A stretch of DNA of 64,000 nucleotides, from the NCBI RefSeq assembly GCF_009764685.1, contig NZ_VHLM01000047.1, positions 62,001-126,000 of the forward strand. The letters are read 5' to 3'. Position numbers and translations under genes: made by a program. The notes beneath the pieces are model-generated. The model saw only the letters and a program-made list of their open reading frames with translations. It ran no database searches and was not told where the DNA came from. Origin of the DNA: Flavobacterium sp. I-STPP5a. Its GTDB lineage: Bacteria; Bacteroidota; Bacteroidia; Flavobacteriales; Flavobacteriaceae. Shown piece after piece: positions 1-9,279 of this stretch. Positions within the stretch are counted from its first letter, which is position 1, and the number at the start of each line of letters is the position of its first letter.

Positions 1-434
1 TGCAAATCATGTGCTATCCAAGAAGAAATATTACCCAAAGTAGTGGTTGGTGATGCTAGTGTTTGCGCCTTTCCTGTTTCTAAGTATTCTTGATGGTGTT
101 TTTCAAATAAATCAGTTGCACCACGTGATGAACCAATATTGATTCCGAATACATCATTTTCACCCCAGCCCGCTTGCTGTATTGCGTTACGAGAAGCCTC
201 AATAGCATACAAAACTGAATTATCAAGGAATTTATATTTTATATCAGACTGTTTTAAAAGTTCCACTTTAGCAGCCGAAACACTATCCAAAGGCGCTACA
301 AACGCTGGTGTTTTATCAATTACTTTGTTTACAAAACAATGTTGCTCCTTTAGATAATTCTCCCATACTATTTCAAGATTATTCCCTAACGGGGAAACGG
401 ACGAAAGCGCTGTAATGGATATAATTTGTGACAA
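1..434 (-). CDS. Beta-ketoacyl synthase (KAS/FabF-like), partial, C-terminus outside window
   Basis: This is the N-terminal ~144 codons of a condensing enzyme; the rest lies left of the window. The reverse-strand translation runs ISITALSSVSPLGNN, then NAIQQAGWGENDVFG, then GSSRGATDLFEKHHQEY and ASPTTTLGNISSWIA, the usual N-terminal thiolase-fold order of FabF-type synthases. The active-site Cys and His residues are out of view. There is no in-frame ATG after the upstream stop, so the start is taken as the TTG at 434-432. It follows bioA by 127 bases on the same strand, behind a CAAAG-word repeat. Its position at the end of the bio cluster suggests a role in making or extending the pimeloyl precursor, but a general fatty-acid or polyketide role is equally possible from sequence alone. 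Confidence 0.8.
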   Translation of the reverse strand, partial: MSQIISITALSSVSPLGNNLEIVWENYLKEQHCFVNKVIDKTPAFVAPLDSVSAAKVELLKQSDIKYKFLDNSVLYAIEASRNAIQQAGWGENDVFGINIGSSRGATDLFEKHHQEYLETGKAQTLASPTTTLGNISSWIAHDL

Positions 435-450
435 GATACTTTTGATTTGA

Positions 451-496
451 TTGCAAAGGTCGCAAAGTTTTACACAAAGTTTGCTAAGGTTAAGGC
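451..496. repeat. CAAAG-word intergenic repeat between bioA and KAS gene
   Basis: The stretch repeats a short word at 8-12 base spacing: GCAAAGGT, CGCAAAGTTTT, ACACAAAGTTT, GCTAAGGTTAAGG. It lies just upstream of the KAS start and has no reading frame. Strings of this kind also occur at 27029-27118 and in weaker form at 45085-45165. From memory such strings are common between genes in Flavobacterium; function unknown. Confidence 0.55.
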
Positions 497-561
497 CTAA
501 ATAACAATTTCGAAACTTTTTGTGACTTCATTTATAATTAAGAAAAAAATTCTTCAAGAAC

Positions 562-1833
562 TTATACTATTTCTAAGACCTCTTCTACTACTTGATAAAT
601 TTTTTGCAACTGATCATCAGTGATGATGTATGGAGGCAATATGTAAACAATATTCCCAACAGGTCTTAAAATCACACCATTTTCAATAAAAAAATCATAC
701 AGTTTGTTTCGCAATGATCCATAGTAACTAGCTTCACCCTCTGTTTTGATTTCTAAAGCAAATATAGTTCCCAAGACTCGCGTTGTTGTAACCTTAGAGT
801 GCCCCTTAATTTTACTTTGAAAATCCAAATGATTTTGATTCACCCGAACCAAATTAGCTTGCATCTCGGGAGTATTTAACAACTCTAAACTGGCTAAAGC
901 AGCAGCACAACCGGTAGGATTTGCTGTAAAGGTGTGTCCGTGAAACAATGCCTTATTAATATCATCATCATAAAAAACTTCGAAGATGTCTTGCGTAAAA
1001 GTTGTTATTGCCATTGGAATAGTACCTCCAGTCAGCGCCTTAGACAAGCACATGATATCTGGTTTTGTTACCACATAATCCATCGCGAAGTTTTTACCTG
1101 TTTTTCCAAAACCAGTCATCACTTCATCAGCGATGGTCAAAACGCGATTATCATTACAAATTTGCAACAAAACATCTAGTGTTTCCGGCTCATACATTAC
1201 CATTCCAGCTGCGCCTTGCACTAAAGGTTCAAAGATAAAAGCGGCACACTTGTTGTTTTTTATTTGCTCGCGTAAAGCTTGGTAACTTTCTTCCTTTTTT
1301 CCGGGAACGGGCACGGGAATTCTCACTACATCAATAAACATTCCTTCAAATGCTTGGGTGTAAAATGAAATTCCGCTAGCAGCCATCGCCGCAAAAGTAT
1401 CACCATGAAAAGCATTTTCAAATGCAATGATCGTAGTACGTTGCTCTCCTTTGTTAAAAAAATATTGCAACGCCACTTTGATACCAACTTCAACAGCAGT
1501 AGAGCCGTTATCAGAAAAGAATACTTTTTGTTGGTTTTTAGGTAAAATCTCAAGTAATTTCTCCCCTAAAACAATGGCTGGTTCATGCGTAAAACCTCCA
1601 AAAAGAACATGTTCTAGAGTTGTTAATTGCTTGTAAATAGCATCGGCAATAAATGTATTACTATGCCCATAAGGATTCACCCACCATGAGGCAATGGCAT
1701 CGATGTATTCTTTATCATTTTCGTCCCAAAGTAAAGCTCCTTTACCTCTTTTGATTGCAATAGGAACTGCAGCTGTTTTATGTTGTGTGTAAGGGTGCCA
1801 AAGATGTTTTTGGTCTCTTTCAGTTAATGTCAT
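562..1833 (-). CDS. bioA: Adenosylmethionine-8-amino-7-oxononanoate aminotransferase
   Basis: BioA transfers the amino group of S-adenosylmethionine to 8-amino-7-oxononanoate to give 7,8-diaminononanoate in cytosolic biotin synthesis, using PLP. The ~423-residue protein begins MTLTERDQKHLWHPYTQ, the typical BioA start with its WHPYTQ substrate motif. It then has SWWVNPYGH, the PLP-phosphate region DNGSTAVEVG, the Asp-containing ADEVMTGFGKTG, and the Schiff-base lysine in LSKALTGG. The frame is open to 1854, but a promoter-like TATCTTTG box at 1852-1859 would start transcription near 1845, so the ATG at 1833 fits better. bioD ends 57 bases upstream. Length is normal for the family and no key residue is missing. 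Confidence 0.96.
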   Translation of the reverse strand: MTLTERDQKHLWHPYTQHKTAAVPIAIKRGKGALLWDENDKEYIDAIASWWVNPYGHSNTFIADAIYKQLTTLEHVLFGGFTHEPAIVLGEKLLEILPKNQQKVFFSDNGSTAVEVGIKVALQYFFNKGEQRTTIIAFENAFHGDTFAAMAASGISFYTQAFEGMFIDVVRIPVPVPGKKEESYQALREQIKNNKCAAFIFEPLVQGAAGMVMYEPETLDVLLQICNDNRVLTIADEVMTGFGKTGKNFAMDYVVTKPDIMCLSKALTGGTIPMAITTFTQDIFEVFYDDDINKALFHGHTFTANPTGCAAALASLELLNTPEMQANLVRVNQNHLDFQSKIKGHSKVTTTRVLGTIFALEIKTEGEASYYGSLRNKLYDFFIENGVILRPVGNIVYILPPYIITDDQLQKIYQVVEEVLEIV

Positions 1834-1851
1834 GTCAAATAATATATTTCG

Positions 1852-1885
1852 CAAAGATACATAGAGATGGCAACGTATTTTACAA
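1852..1885 (-). promoter_or_regulatory. Candidate flavobacterial promoter for bioA
   Basis: Read on the minus strand, TTG (1885-1883) is followed after 23 bases by TATCTTTG (1859-1852), matching the TTG / TAnnTTTG consensus at the long end of the accepted spacing. It supports the 1833 start for bioA and suggests bioA can be expressed separately from bioD. Confidence 0.45.
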
Positions 1886-1890
1886 AAATG

Positions 1891-2508
1891 TTACAAACTC
1901 AATAGCTTTTCCCTGAACATATCAGCGTATTCTTTAATTACATTTTGATCAAAATAAGGTTCTTGTTCAATTCTGCCAATACAGTTTAAACCTGTTTTAG
2001 AAAGGATAATGGTTTCGGTAGCATTATTTTCATCACCCGAAAAAAGAATTCCCGCCACTTCAATTTTCCTGTTCTGAAGCGCCTCAATCGTTAATAATGT
2101 GTGATTGATACTCCCCAGATAGTGTCTAGAAACTACAATGACTTTATAGTCAGATTGAATCAAATCTATCACACAATCTGTATCATTTATTGGTACAAAT
2201 ACACCACCTGCACCTTCTACCACAAGGTGATTATCCGTTTTTGGTTCCACTATTTTTTGTAAATCAATGACAACACCATCACAAGCTGCGGCATAATGCG
2301 GACTTGCTGGAGTTTTTAAGGCATAAGCATTGGGGTGAAATACTGTTTTAGAATTTGACAAAAAGGATTTCACTTTATGACTGTCTGAGTGGTCTAAATC
2401 TCCGGCTTGAATAGGCTTCCAATAATCTGCCTCAAGCGCCTCTGTAATAATTGCTGCTGCAATAGTTTTACCTACATCGGTTCCTATTCCTGTTATAAAT
2501 AATTTCAT
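1891..2508 (-). CDS. bioD: ATP-dependent dethiobiotin synthetase
   Basis: BioD carboxylates 7,8-diaminononanoate with CO2 and ATP to close the ureido ring of dethiobiotin, the step after BioA. The 205-residue protein starts MKLFITGIGTDVGKT, the BioD version of the P-loop, keeps the substrate lysine in YWKPIQAG, and has EGAGGVFVPI (Mg/ATP region) and VSRHYLGSINHTLL, all family signatures. It lies just upstream of bioA on the same strand, so the two consecutive steps are co-located. A hairpin at 2534-2556 separates it from the upstream TraB-like gene, so it probably has its own promoter; a TATTTTTG box at 2532-2525 is a possible -7 element without a well-spaced -33. Confidence 0.95.
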   Translation of the reverse strand: MKLFITGIGTDVGKTIAAAIITEALEADYWKPIQAGDLDHSDSHKVKSFLSNSKTVFHPNAYALKTPASPHYAAACDGVVIDLQKIVEPKTDNHLVVEGAGGVFVPINDTDCVIDLIQSDYKVIVVSRHYLGSINHTLLTIEALQNRKIEVAGILFSGDENNATETIILSKTGLNCIGRIEQEPYFDQNVIKEYADMFREKLLSL

Positions 2509-2533
2509 AGATTATGAATTTTTACAAAAATAG

Positions 2534-2556
2534 AAAACCCATCACAAAGATGGGCT
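2534..2556 (-). terminator. Putative terminator of the TraB/GumN gene
   Basis: On the minus strand GCCCATC and GATGGG pair across TTTGT (CCCATC 2538-2543 with GATGGG 2549-2554), followed by a T-rich run. It is downstream of the 2698-3576 gene and upstream of bioD. Confidence 0.55.
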
Positions 2557-2697
2557 TATTTCTAATATTCTTTTAAATCTTATAACATCTATCATAAATT
2601 GATGCCAAGCATTCAACTCTTACATCAACACAAAAAATTGATAATCATAATTTTTGTTTTACCAATCTAAAAATTACTATTCGATTTAAATTCAACT

Positions 2698-3576
2698 TTA
2701 GTTCAATATCGGCTTTACGGTATAACCGGCTTTTTTTAGCAAGTTGATCACTCCTTTTTCACCTAATAAATGTCCTGCACCTACTGCAAAAAAAGAACTT
2801 TTCTCTTTCATAAGACTCGGCATTTTCTCAACCCAATTGGTATTGCGTTCTTCAAGCAACCATTTTTTTGAATTTTCGTTTAGAAATTTAGGGTTTGTGA
2901 TTTGGCTGTACAACTCTACTAAATTTTCATTTTTATAAGACTGAACCATTTTCTGGGTATCTTCAAGTTTTGATTCCTTTAACATAGCAATCATTTGGTC
3001 ATCATTATAGGCTTTACCCATGAATTGCATTTGCGCCTCACCCGTTTCTAATCCTCCTAATTTTTTATTCCCCGCTTTAGCAATACTTGATAGTTCCATC
3101 TCATAGAATTTCAAATTGGTACACCCAAAAGATTTCATGGTAATCAAACTCATTACAGTAAACAAACTAAAATTATCTACCTGTTGAACAGTCATACCTG
3201 TTTTTTCTTTCAAGATAGAATCCAAGTCTGCAAGTTGTTGAGCTGTAAGTTTTTTGCTTAAAGGCTCTGCACCCATTGCCGATTTTTGCAAATAAGCCAT
3301 TTCATTAGGATCATTCAAATCAATTTCAAGAAACAAGTTATCGGCATTATTTAACGCTTTTTTTGTTTTATCCGTAAGAAAATAATCATCATTGCAAATC
3401 ATGTGTACTGTACCATAAAGATAAGACGGTTTTGCATTTCCGTTACCTGAAATCTCCCATAATAATGAGTTTTCATTTTCTGGAATTGCTGCTTTTTTAT
3501 TGCTTTGCGCTATGCTTACTTGCGATATTAAAAGCATTGCAAGAGCTGATAATGATCTTCTAATTACGTTTTTCAT
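2698..3576 (-). CDS. TraB/GumN family protein with signal peptide
   Basis: This 292-residue exported protein belongs to the TraB/GumN (PF01963) family, a metal-dependent hydrolase-like fold related to eukaryotic Tiki; bacterial members are poorly characterised. The N-terminus (MKNVIRRSLSALAMLLISQVSIAQ) is a signal peptide. The family motifs are YLYGTVHMI near residue 53, an FLEIDLNDP block, GLETGEAQMQFM in the middle, and GAGHLLGEKGV near the C-terminus. It sits 75 bases after bioF and ahead of bioD, but nothing in the sequence ties it to biotin; it is probably a passenger in the transcription unit. Confidence 0.85.
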   Translation of the reverse strand: MKNVIRRSLSALAMLLISQVSIAQSNKKAAIPENENSLLWEISGNGNAKPSYLYGTVHMICNDDYFLTDKTKKALNNADNLFLEIDLNDPNEMAYLQKSAMGAEPLSKKLTAQQLADLDSILKEKTGMTVQQVDNFSLFTVMSLITMKSFGCTNLKFYEMELSSIAKAGNKKLGGLETGEAQMQFMGKAYNDDQMIAMLKESKLEDTQKMVQSYKNENLVELYSQITNPKFLNENSKKWLLEERNTNWVEKMPSLMKEKSSFFAVGAGHLLGEKGVINLLKKAGYTVKPILN

Positions 3577-3651
3577 TTTATTTTTTGTTTATCTATTTAC
3601 ATGAAATAAGTAATTATATTCAGAAAACGTTACAAAAAAAACGAAACTAAA

Positions 3652-4788
3652 TTATAAAAGTGAGTAGATACAATGCATCACGGCCGAAATTTCTTGAGTA
3701 GAATTATAACTGTGTAAACAAAAACGAAGACGCTCTTGTCCCTCTGGCACCGTAGGGGAAAGAATCGCTTTTACATCAAAACCTTTTTCTTGCAATTGAC
3801 CTGCAATAGCTTTTACTTTTTCATTACCAGGAATAATAGCAGATTGTATTGCTGATTTACTGCGAACAAAAAGAGGTTTTAATCCTAACAAGTTCTTTTG
3901 TTGATTGAATGAAACGATATTTTTTCTCAATTTTAAAATTGAATTTGAATCCTGTTTTAAATGCCCATAAGCAATTAAGATAGAAGCAACAGCATGCGGC
4001 GAAAGTCCTGTAGTGTAAATAAAACTTCGGGCAAAATTTACTAAATAATCCCGTAAACTTTGCGATCCTAAAATAGCAGCACCGTGACAACCCAAACCTT
4101 TACCATAAGTCATTATCCTTGCAAAAACATAATCTTGCAAACCAAGCATTTGCACATAACCTTCTCCTTTATCCCCAAAAACACCTAATGCATGTGCTTC
4201 ATCAATTACTAAATAACAGTTGTGTTTGGTTGCAACCAAAATTAATTCTTCAAGATTAGGACAATCCCCATCCATAGAAAAAACCGATTCTGTGACAATG
4301 TAAATAACTGTATTAGGATTTCGTAGAATTAATTTTTCTAAATCTTCAAAATCATTATGATTGAATTTATAGGCCTTGGCTCTTGATAATTGAATCCCGT
4401 CTCGTATGGAAGCATGGCTCAACTCATCGTATAGAATTAAATCTCCTTTTTGCGGCACTGATCCAAAAAAACCAAGATTAGCATCATAACCTGAATTGAA
4501 AAGTAATGCCGTTTCTGATTTATGAAATGCAGCAATGCAGTCCTCGGTCGTTTGATAAAGTTTGTGATTTCCAGAAATCAATCTAGATCCCGTTGCGCCG
4601 TTTTGAATGATTTCGTTGGTAATTAAATACTGATGCGTCTCGTTAAAAATTATTTCTGATTGTGAAAACCCTAAGTAATCATTTGATGAAAAATCAACTT
4701 CTCTTCGCAGCGTGGGTAATGTGCGCAAGGCATTTTGCTCCTTTCTAATTTCAAGTTTTTGAGATAAATGCTCTGGAATTTTTTTCAT
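3652..4788 (-). CDS. bioF: 8-amino-7-oxononanoate synthase
   Basis: BioF is a PLP-dependent decarboxylative condensing enzyme that joins a pimeloyl thioester with L-alanine to form 8-amino-7-oxononanoate. The ~378-residue protein shows SSNDYLGFSQS, the glycine-rich GATGSRLISGNH, LFNSGYDANLGFFG, DELSHASIRDG, VIDEAHALGVFGDKGEG, and TYGKGLGCHGAAILG carrying the Schiff-base lysine. The frame opens three codons earlier (4797); MKKIPEHLSQKLE fits the family start better. It is the first gene of the biotin cluster. No bioB or bioC is in the window. Confidence 0.94.
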   Translation of the reverse strand: MKKIPEHLSQKLEIRKEQNALRTLPTLRREVDFSSNDYLGFSQSEIIFNETHQYLITNEIIQNGATGSRLISGNHKLYQTTEDCIAAFHKSETALLFNSGYDANLGFFGSVPQKGDLILYDELSHASIRDGIQLSRAKAYKFNHNDFEDLEKLILRNPNTVIYIVTESVFSMDGDCPNLEELILVATKHNCYLVIDEAHALGVFGDKGEGYVQMLGLQDYVFARIMTYGKGLGCHGAAILGSQSLRDYLVNFARSFIYTTGLSPHAVASILIAYGHLKQDSNSILKLRKNIVSFNQQKNLLGLKPLFVRSKSAIQSAIIPGNEKVKAIAGQLQEKGFDVKAILSPTVPEGQERLRFCLHSYNSTQEISAVMHCIYSLL

Positions 4789-4942
4789 AGAACACAAAAT
4801 TAAGCATTTTCTGTTGAATAAAGATATTAGAAATAGGTACTAAAATCACTATCCTACGATATCAAAAAAAGTCATGATAAAACAAAAGAAAGCTTCAATA
4901 TTTTTAACTTGCAATACCACTAAAGCACTAAACCACAAGACC

Positions 4943-5485
4943 ATGAAGAACATTCAATTCCAAAGGGCATCAAATTCAAAAGAATTACAAGAGATTATCA
5001 CACTACAACAGCAAAATCTATCCAATAACATAACTGCAGAAGAGAAAACGAAAGAGGGCTTTGTAACACTTGAGCATACTTTTGAATTATTACAACAAAT
5101 GAATAACGCATGTCCACATTGCATTGCTAAAACAAATGACACCGTAATAGGTTACGCACTTGTGATGAAACCAAGTTTTAAAGACACAATGAAATCCTTA
5201 GAACCCATGTTTGATGAAATTCAAAATCTAGTGCCTCACCATAAAAACTATATTATAATGGGACAAATATGTATTGCCAAAGCTTACCGAGGATTAGGTA
5301 TCTTTAAAAAAATATACCTATTTTACAAAGACGAATTAAGCAATCAGTTTGACTGTCTTATTACCGAAGTAGCATCCGTCAATACGAGATCATTACACGC
5401 CCATCAAGCAGTGGGATTTACAACCTTAAAAACATACCAGGAACAGGACATTACTTGGCATATTATGATTTGGGAATGGGCATAA
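4943..5485 (+). CDS. GNAT family N-acetyltransferase
   Basis: Predicted acetyl-CoA-dependent N-acetyltransferase of ~180 residues. It shows a central VIGYALVMKPSF strand, the acetyl-CoA pyrophosphate-binding segment QICIAKAYRGLGIFKKIY (motif A, Q/RxxGxG/A type) and a C-terminal TEVASVNTRSLHAHQAVGF segment (motif B). The frame is open from 4874, but those 23 extra residues look non-conserved and MKNIQFQRA at 4943 is the natural start. The substrate cannot be read from the sequence. It stands alone on the plus strand, convergent with atpC, and ends at a shared hairpin. Confidence 0.82.
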   Translation: MKNIQFQRASNSKELQEIITLQQQNLSNNITAEEKTKEGFVTLEHTFELLQQMNNACPHCIAKTNDTVIGYALVMKPSFKDTMKSLEPMFDEIQNLVPHHKNYIIMGQICIAKAYRGLGIFKKIYLFYKDELSNQFDCLITEVASVNTRSLHAHQAVGFTTLKTYQEQDITWHIMIWEWA

Positions 5486-5488
5486 AAA

Positions 5489-5509
5489 AACCCCGCAATT
5501 AGCGAGGTT
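5489..5509. terminator. Bidirectional terminator between GNAT gene and atpC
   Basis: AACCCCGC (5489-5496) pairs with GCGAGGTT (5502-5509) across AATTA with one mismatch. It is flanked by A7 on the left and TTTTCT on the right, so it can serve both converging genes. Confidence 0.7.
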
Positions 5510-5530
5510 TTCTATTTATTTGAAATCATC

Positions 5531-5812
5531 TTAGTCAACTAAAACAATTACTTTATTGTCTTTCATTTCAATGGTACCCGAGTTAATCTCCAAAGTATAA
5601 TTTTGAGCATCAATCATAGTGAATTTAGCCGCAACTTCTTTAGCAAATTTGAAATTTGAAGCTGAAATTTTTACAAGTCCTTTTTCTAAAATAGAAACTA
5701 TTGGAGCGTGATTATTCAATATTTGAAAACTACCATCAACTCCTGGCAACGTTACTGAGGTAACCTCTGCCGAGAACAATTTTGCTTCTGGTGAAACTAT
5801 TTCTAATAACAT
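5531..5812 (-). CDS. atpC: F0F1 ATP synthase subunit epsilon
   Basis: Epsilon is the small rotor subunit of F1 that couples the central stalk to the c-ring and can inhibit ATP hydrolysis. The 93-residue protein has the N-terminal beta-sandwich only: MLLEIVSPEAKLFSAEV, then VTLPGVDGSFQILNNHAPI, the hallmark of the family. The C-terminal helical hairpin of the ~135-residue enterobacterial protein is absent, which is the short form usual in Bacteroidota. It follows atpD after a 69-base gap that contains a palindromic word repeat. Confidence 0.94.
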   Translation of the reverse strand: MLLEIVSPEAKLFSAEVTSVTLPGVDGSFQILNNHAPIVSILEKGLVKISASNFKFAKEVAAKFTMIDAQNYTLEINSGTIEMKDNKVIVLVD

Positions 5813-5824
5813 ATTTTTTAGTTT

Positions 5825-5870
5825 ACAGTCTCAGTTCACAGTCTCAGTACAAAATACTGAGACTGAACAC
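5825..5870. repeat. CAGTCTCAG-word repeat/palindrome between atpD and atpC
   Basis: ACAGTCTCAGT occurs at 5825-5835 and again at 5838-5848 (13-base period). An inverted copy at 5855-5865 makes a perfect 11-base stem with 5839-5849 across a 5-base loop. It is followed by AACACCGAATACTAA running into the atpD stop. The serS/TPR junction has the same arrangement. Confidence 0.85.
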
Positions 5871-5881
5871 CGAATACTAAT

Positions 5882-7396
<1,515 letters not shown>

Positions 7397-7477
7397 TTAT
7401 GTATTTATTAAATAGCTATTTAGGTTTATGAAATAGTTCCAATCGAAACGTATCGATTAAATGCTTTTTTCAGTGTG

Positions 7478-7507
7478 CAAAGATAATTTTTTAAAATATA
7501 AAATCAA
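7478..7507 (-). promoter_or_regulatory. Promoter of atpD-atpC
   Basis: On the minus strand TTG (7507-7505), exactly 19 bases, then TATCTTTG (7485-7478): a full match to the flavobacterial TTG-N19-TAnnTTTG pattern. Predicted transcription start near 7471, giving a leader of about 78 bases before atpD. Confidence 0.7.
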
Positions 7508-7597
7508 TTATTTTTTAGAAAAAATGGATATTTTTAGTAGATCACTCTTAAACAACTAAAAAAAAGAAAAATGACAACATTATTGTCAAAAAAAAAG

Positions 7598-7628
7598 AAA
7601 GACCACTTACAAAGCGTAAGTGGTCTTT
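7598..7628 (-). terminator. Rho-independent terminator of the SGNH-hydrolase gene
   Basis: AAAGACCACTTAC (7598-7610) pairs perfectly with GTAAGTGGTCTTT (7616-7628) across AAAGC. On the minus strand the stem is followed by a long T run (the A-rich stretch at 7588-7600), 25 bases after the stop at 7653. Confidence 0.85.
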
Positions 7629-7652
7629 TATGTTTCATAATCAATATAACAA

Positions 7653-9248
7653 TTACAACGAGGCTGGATATAGAATGCGGTACAACCCCACATCCTTATT
7701 TTTGAAATTTGAACCAAACTTAGCATTGATTGCGCTCGTAAACAAATTTGCAATAATTGCATACCCTCTAGGACTAGGATGTACCCCATCTAAAGAGAAC
7801 ATTCCTCCTGTAACAAATGTAGAAGTTGTAGTAAATCCATTATAAACAATTCCAGCAGGAGATGCTAATTGATCTGTTACCCCTTTTAATTCAACAAACG
7901 CTAAACCTTTTGCGTCGGCAACAGATTTAATAGTGGCATTATAAGCATCAGTCGCAACTTTAACCTCTGCAACTTCTGATTTTGTTAACACATGAACATC
8001 TTGCATTGGAAACGTTACACCAAAAGCATTTAAAGGCGCAGATGGTGCTACACCAAGTCCAGAATTCTCAGCTGTTGGAGCAGCAGCTATTGCAGACTGA
8101 GCTGTCAGCACAACCAAATCTTCGCTAGTTGCGTGTCTCGCACGACCAAAAACTTGCCCATAAATAGCAGCTCTTTCAGCGCCCAGACTAGGAGTAAAAG
8201 CTGCAGTCAATTGTGCAGAAAGATTAGGCAAACTTTCATCAACAATTAAAAGTGGATTTGCCACTGTGGTAGACAACAACTCTATACGCGATCCCGCACC
8301 AAAAGCAGTTAAAGCCTGCTTCAAAGGTCCGTACAATTGCGCATTTAAACCTTGAATTGTAGCAGTACCGACCGCCACATTTCCACCCCCCAATACAGAT
8401 GCGGTAAGAGGATTAAATGGTACAGTAGTAAAAAAAGGCAAAGCCGTTACATATGGCAAATTTGCCACTACTCCTTTAGCACCTTTGGCAGTCAATGCAG
8501 TGACAATATTGTTGTATACGCTAGCAAAAACAGTTGGGTCTGTAATATCATTACTAGCATAGGTCGCAGGATTCATGTTACCCGTTTGATTTCTTCCTGA
8601 ACCTCCAGAAGTCGCATACCCGAGCACATCATTACCACCAATCCACAACGAGAAAAAAGTAGGATCTTGAGCAACTGCATCAGCAACAACCGTTGTCGAA
8701 GCTGATGTAGCAAATCGAGCGAAGTATGGATTTGCAGCACCTGTTGCAACACCAGCTACATTTCCATATCCAGGAGCCACTAAATGGTAACTTTTCGCGC
8801 CAGGAACCCCTAAATTACTAAAAGGCCCTGTAAGCTTCGTAGTAACTTCTGTTGAAGGCCTGCCTGTAACATTTGTTGGAACAGGACTTTGCGGGGCTGG
8901 TCGTAAAAGTAAATATAATCTTGAATTCAAAATCACATTACCTCCAAACAACAATCCTCCCACATTATCAGCCATTAAAGGAGTTTTAAATTCACCTCCA
9001 CCCGCTAATGTAAATTGTTGTCCCATGATATTAGGGTAAGCTCCTTTTTGCGCTTCAATAAACAAAGCATTATCACTAAAACCTGCAGCATACGAGTCAC
9101 CCAAGGCAACATATTTCGTGAAAGTTGCAGAACCGGCTGTTAAAGGTTTACCATCAGATGTATTAGATCCTACAATAACTTCATCCTCATTATTACATGC
9201 TACAAATGCAAGCGAAGCAAATAATAGCCATTTGAAATTTTTTATCAT
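7653..9248 (-). CDS. SGNH/GDSL-type hydrolase lipoprotein
   Basis: A 531-residue predicted lipoprotein (lipobox LAFVAC, Cys18) with an SGNH-hydrolase fold. Block I is YVALGDSYAAGF with the nucleophile Ser, block III is WIGGNDVLGYA, and block V is DGVHPSPRGYAII with the catalytic Asp and His. The middle is long and Ala/Thr/Gly-rich, larger than a minimal GDSL esterase. It begins 31 bases after the TonB receptor and ends at a strong terminator, so the two form a two-gene unit resembling outer-membrane uptake pairs, with the receptor importing and the lipoprotein hydrolysing or presenting an acylated substrate. The substrate is unknown. Confidence 0.88.
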   Translation of the reverse strand: MIKNFKWLLFASLAFVACNNEDEVIVGSNTSDGKPLTAGSATFTKYVALGDSYAAGFSDNALFIEAQKGAYPNIMGQQFTLAGGGEFKTPLMADNVGGLLFGGNVILNSRLYLLLRPAPQSPVPTNVTGRPSTEVTTKLTGPFSNLGVPGAKSYHLVAPGYGNVAGVATGAANPYFARFATSASTTVVADAVAQDPTFFSLWIGGNDVLGYATSGGSGRNQTGNMNPATYASNDITDPTVFASVYNNIVTALTAKGAKGVVANLPYVTALPFFTTVPFNPLTASVLGGGNVAVGTATIQGLNAQLYGPLKQALTAFGAGSRIELLSTTVANPLLIVDESLPNLSAQLTAAFTPSLGAERAAIYGQVFGRARHATSEDLVVLTAQSAIAAAPTAENSGLGVAPSAPLNAFGVTFPMQDVHVLTKSEVAEVKVATDAYNATIKSVADAKGLAFVELKGVTDQLASPAGIVYNGFTTTSTFVTGGMFSLDGVHPSPRGYAIIANLFTSAINAKFGSNFKNKDVGLYRILYPASL

Positions 9249-9279
9249 TTTTCTTTGATTTTTACTGTTAATTTAAACC

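Noticed and set aside
451-496. CRISPR-like spacing of the CAAAG words
   Set aside because: Units are far too short and irregular for CRISPR repeats, and no cas genes are in the window.
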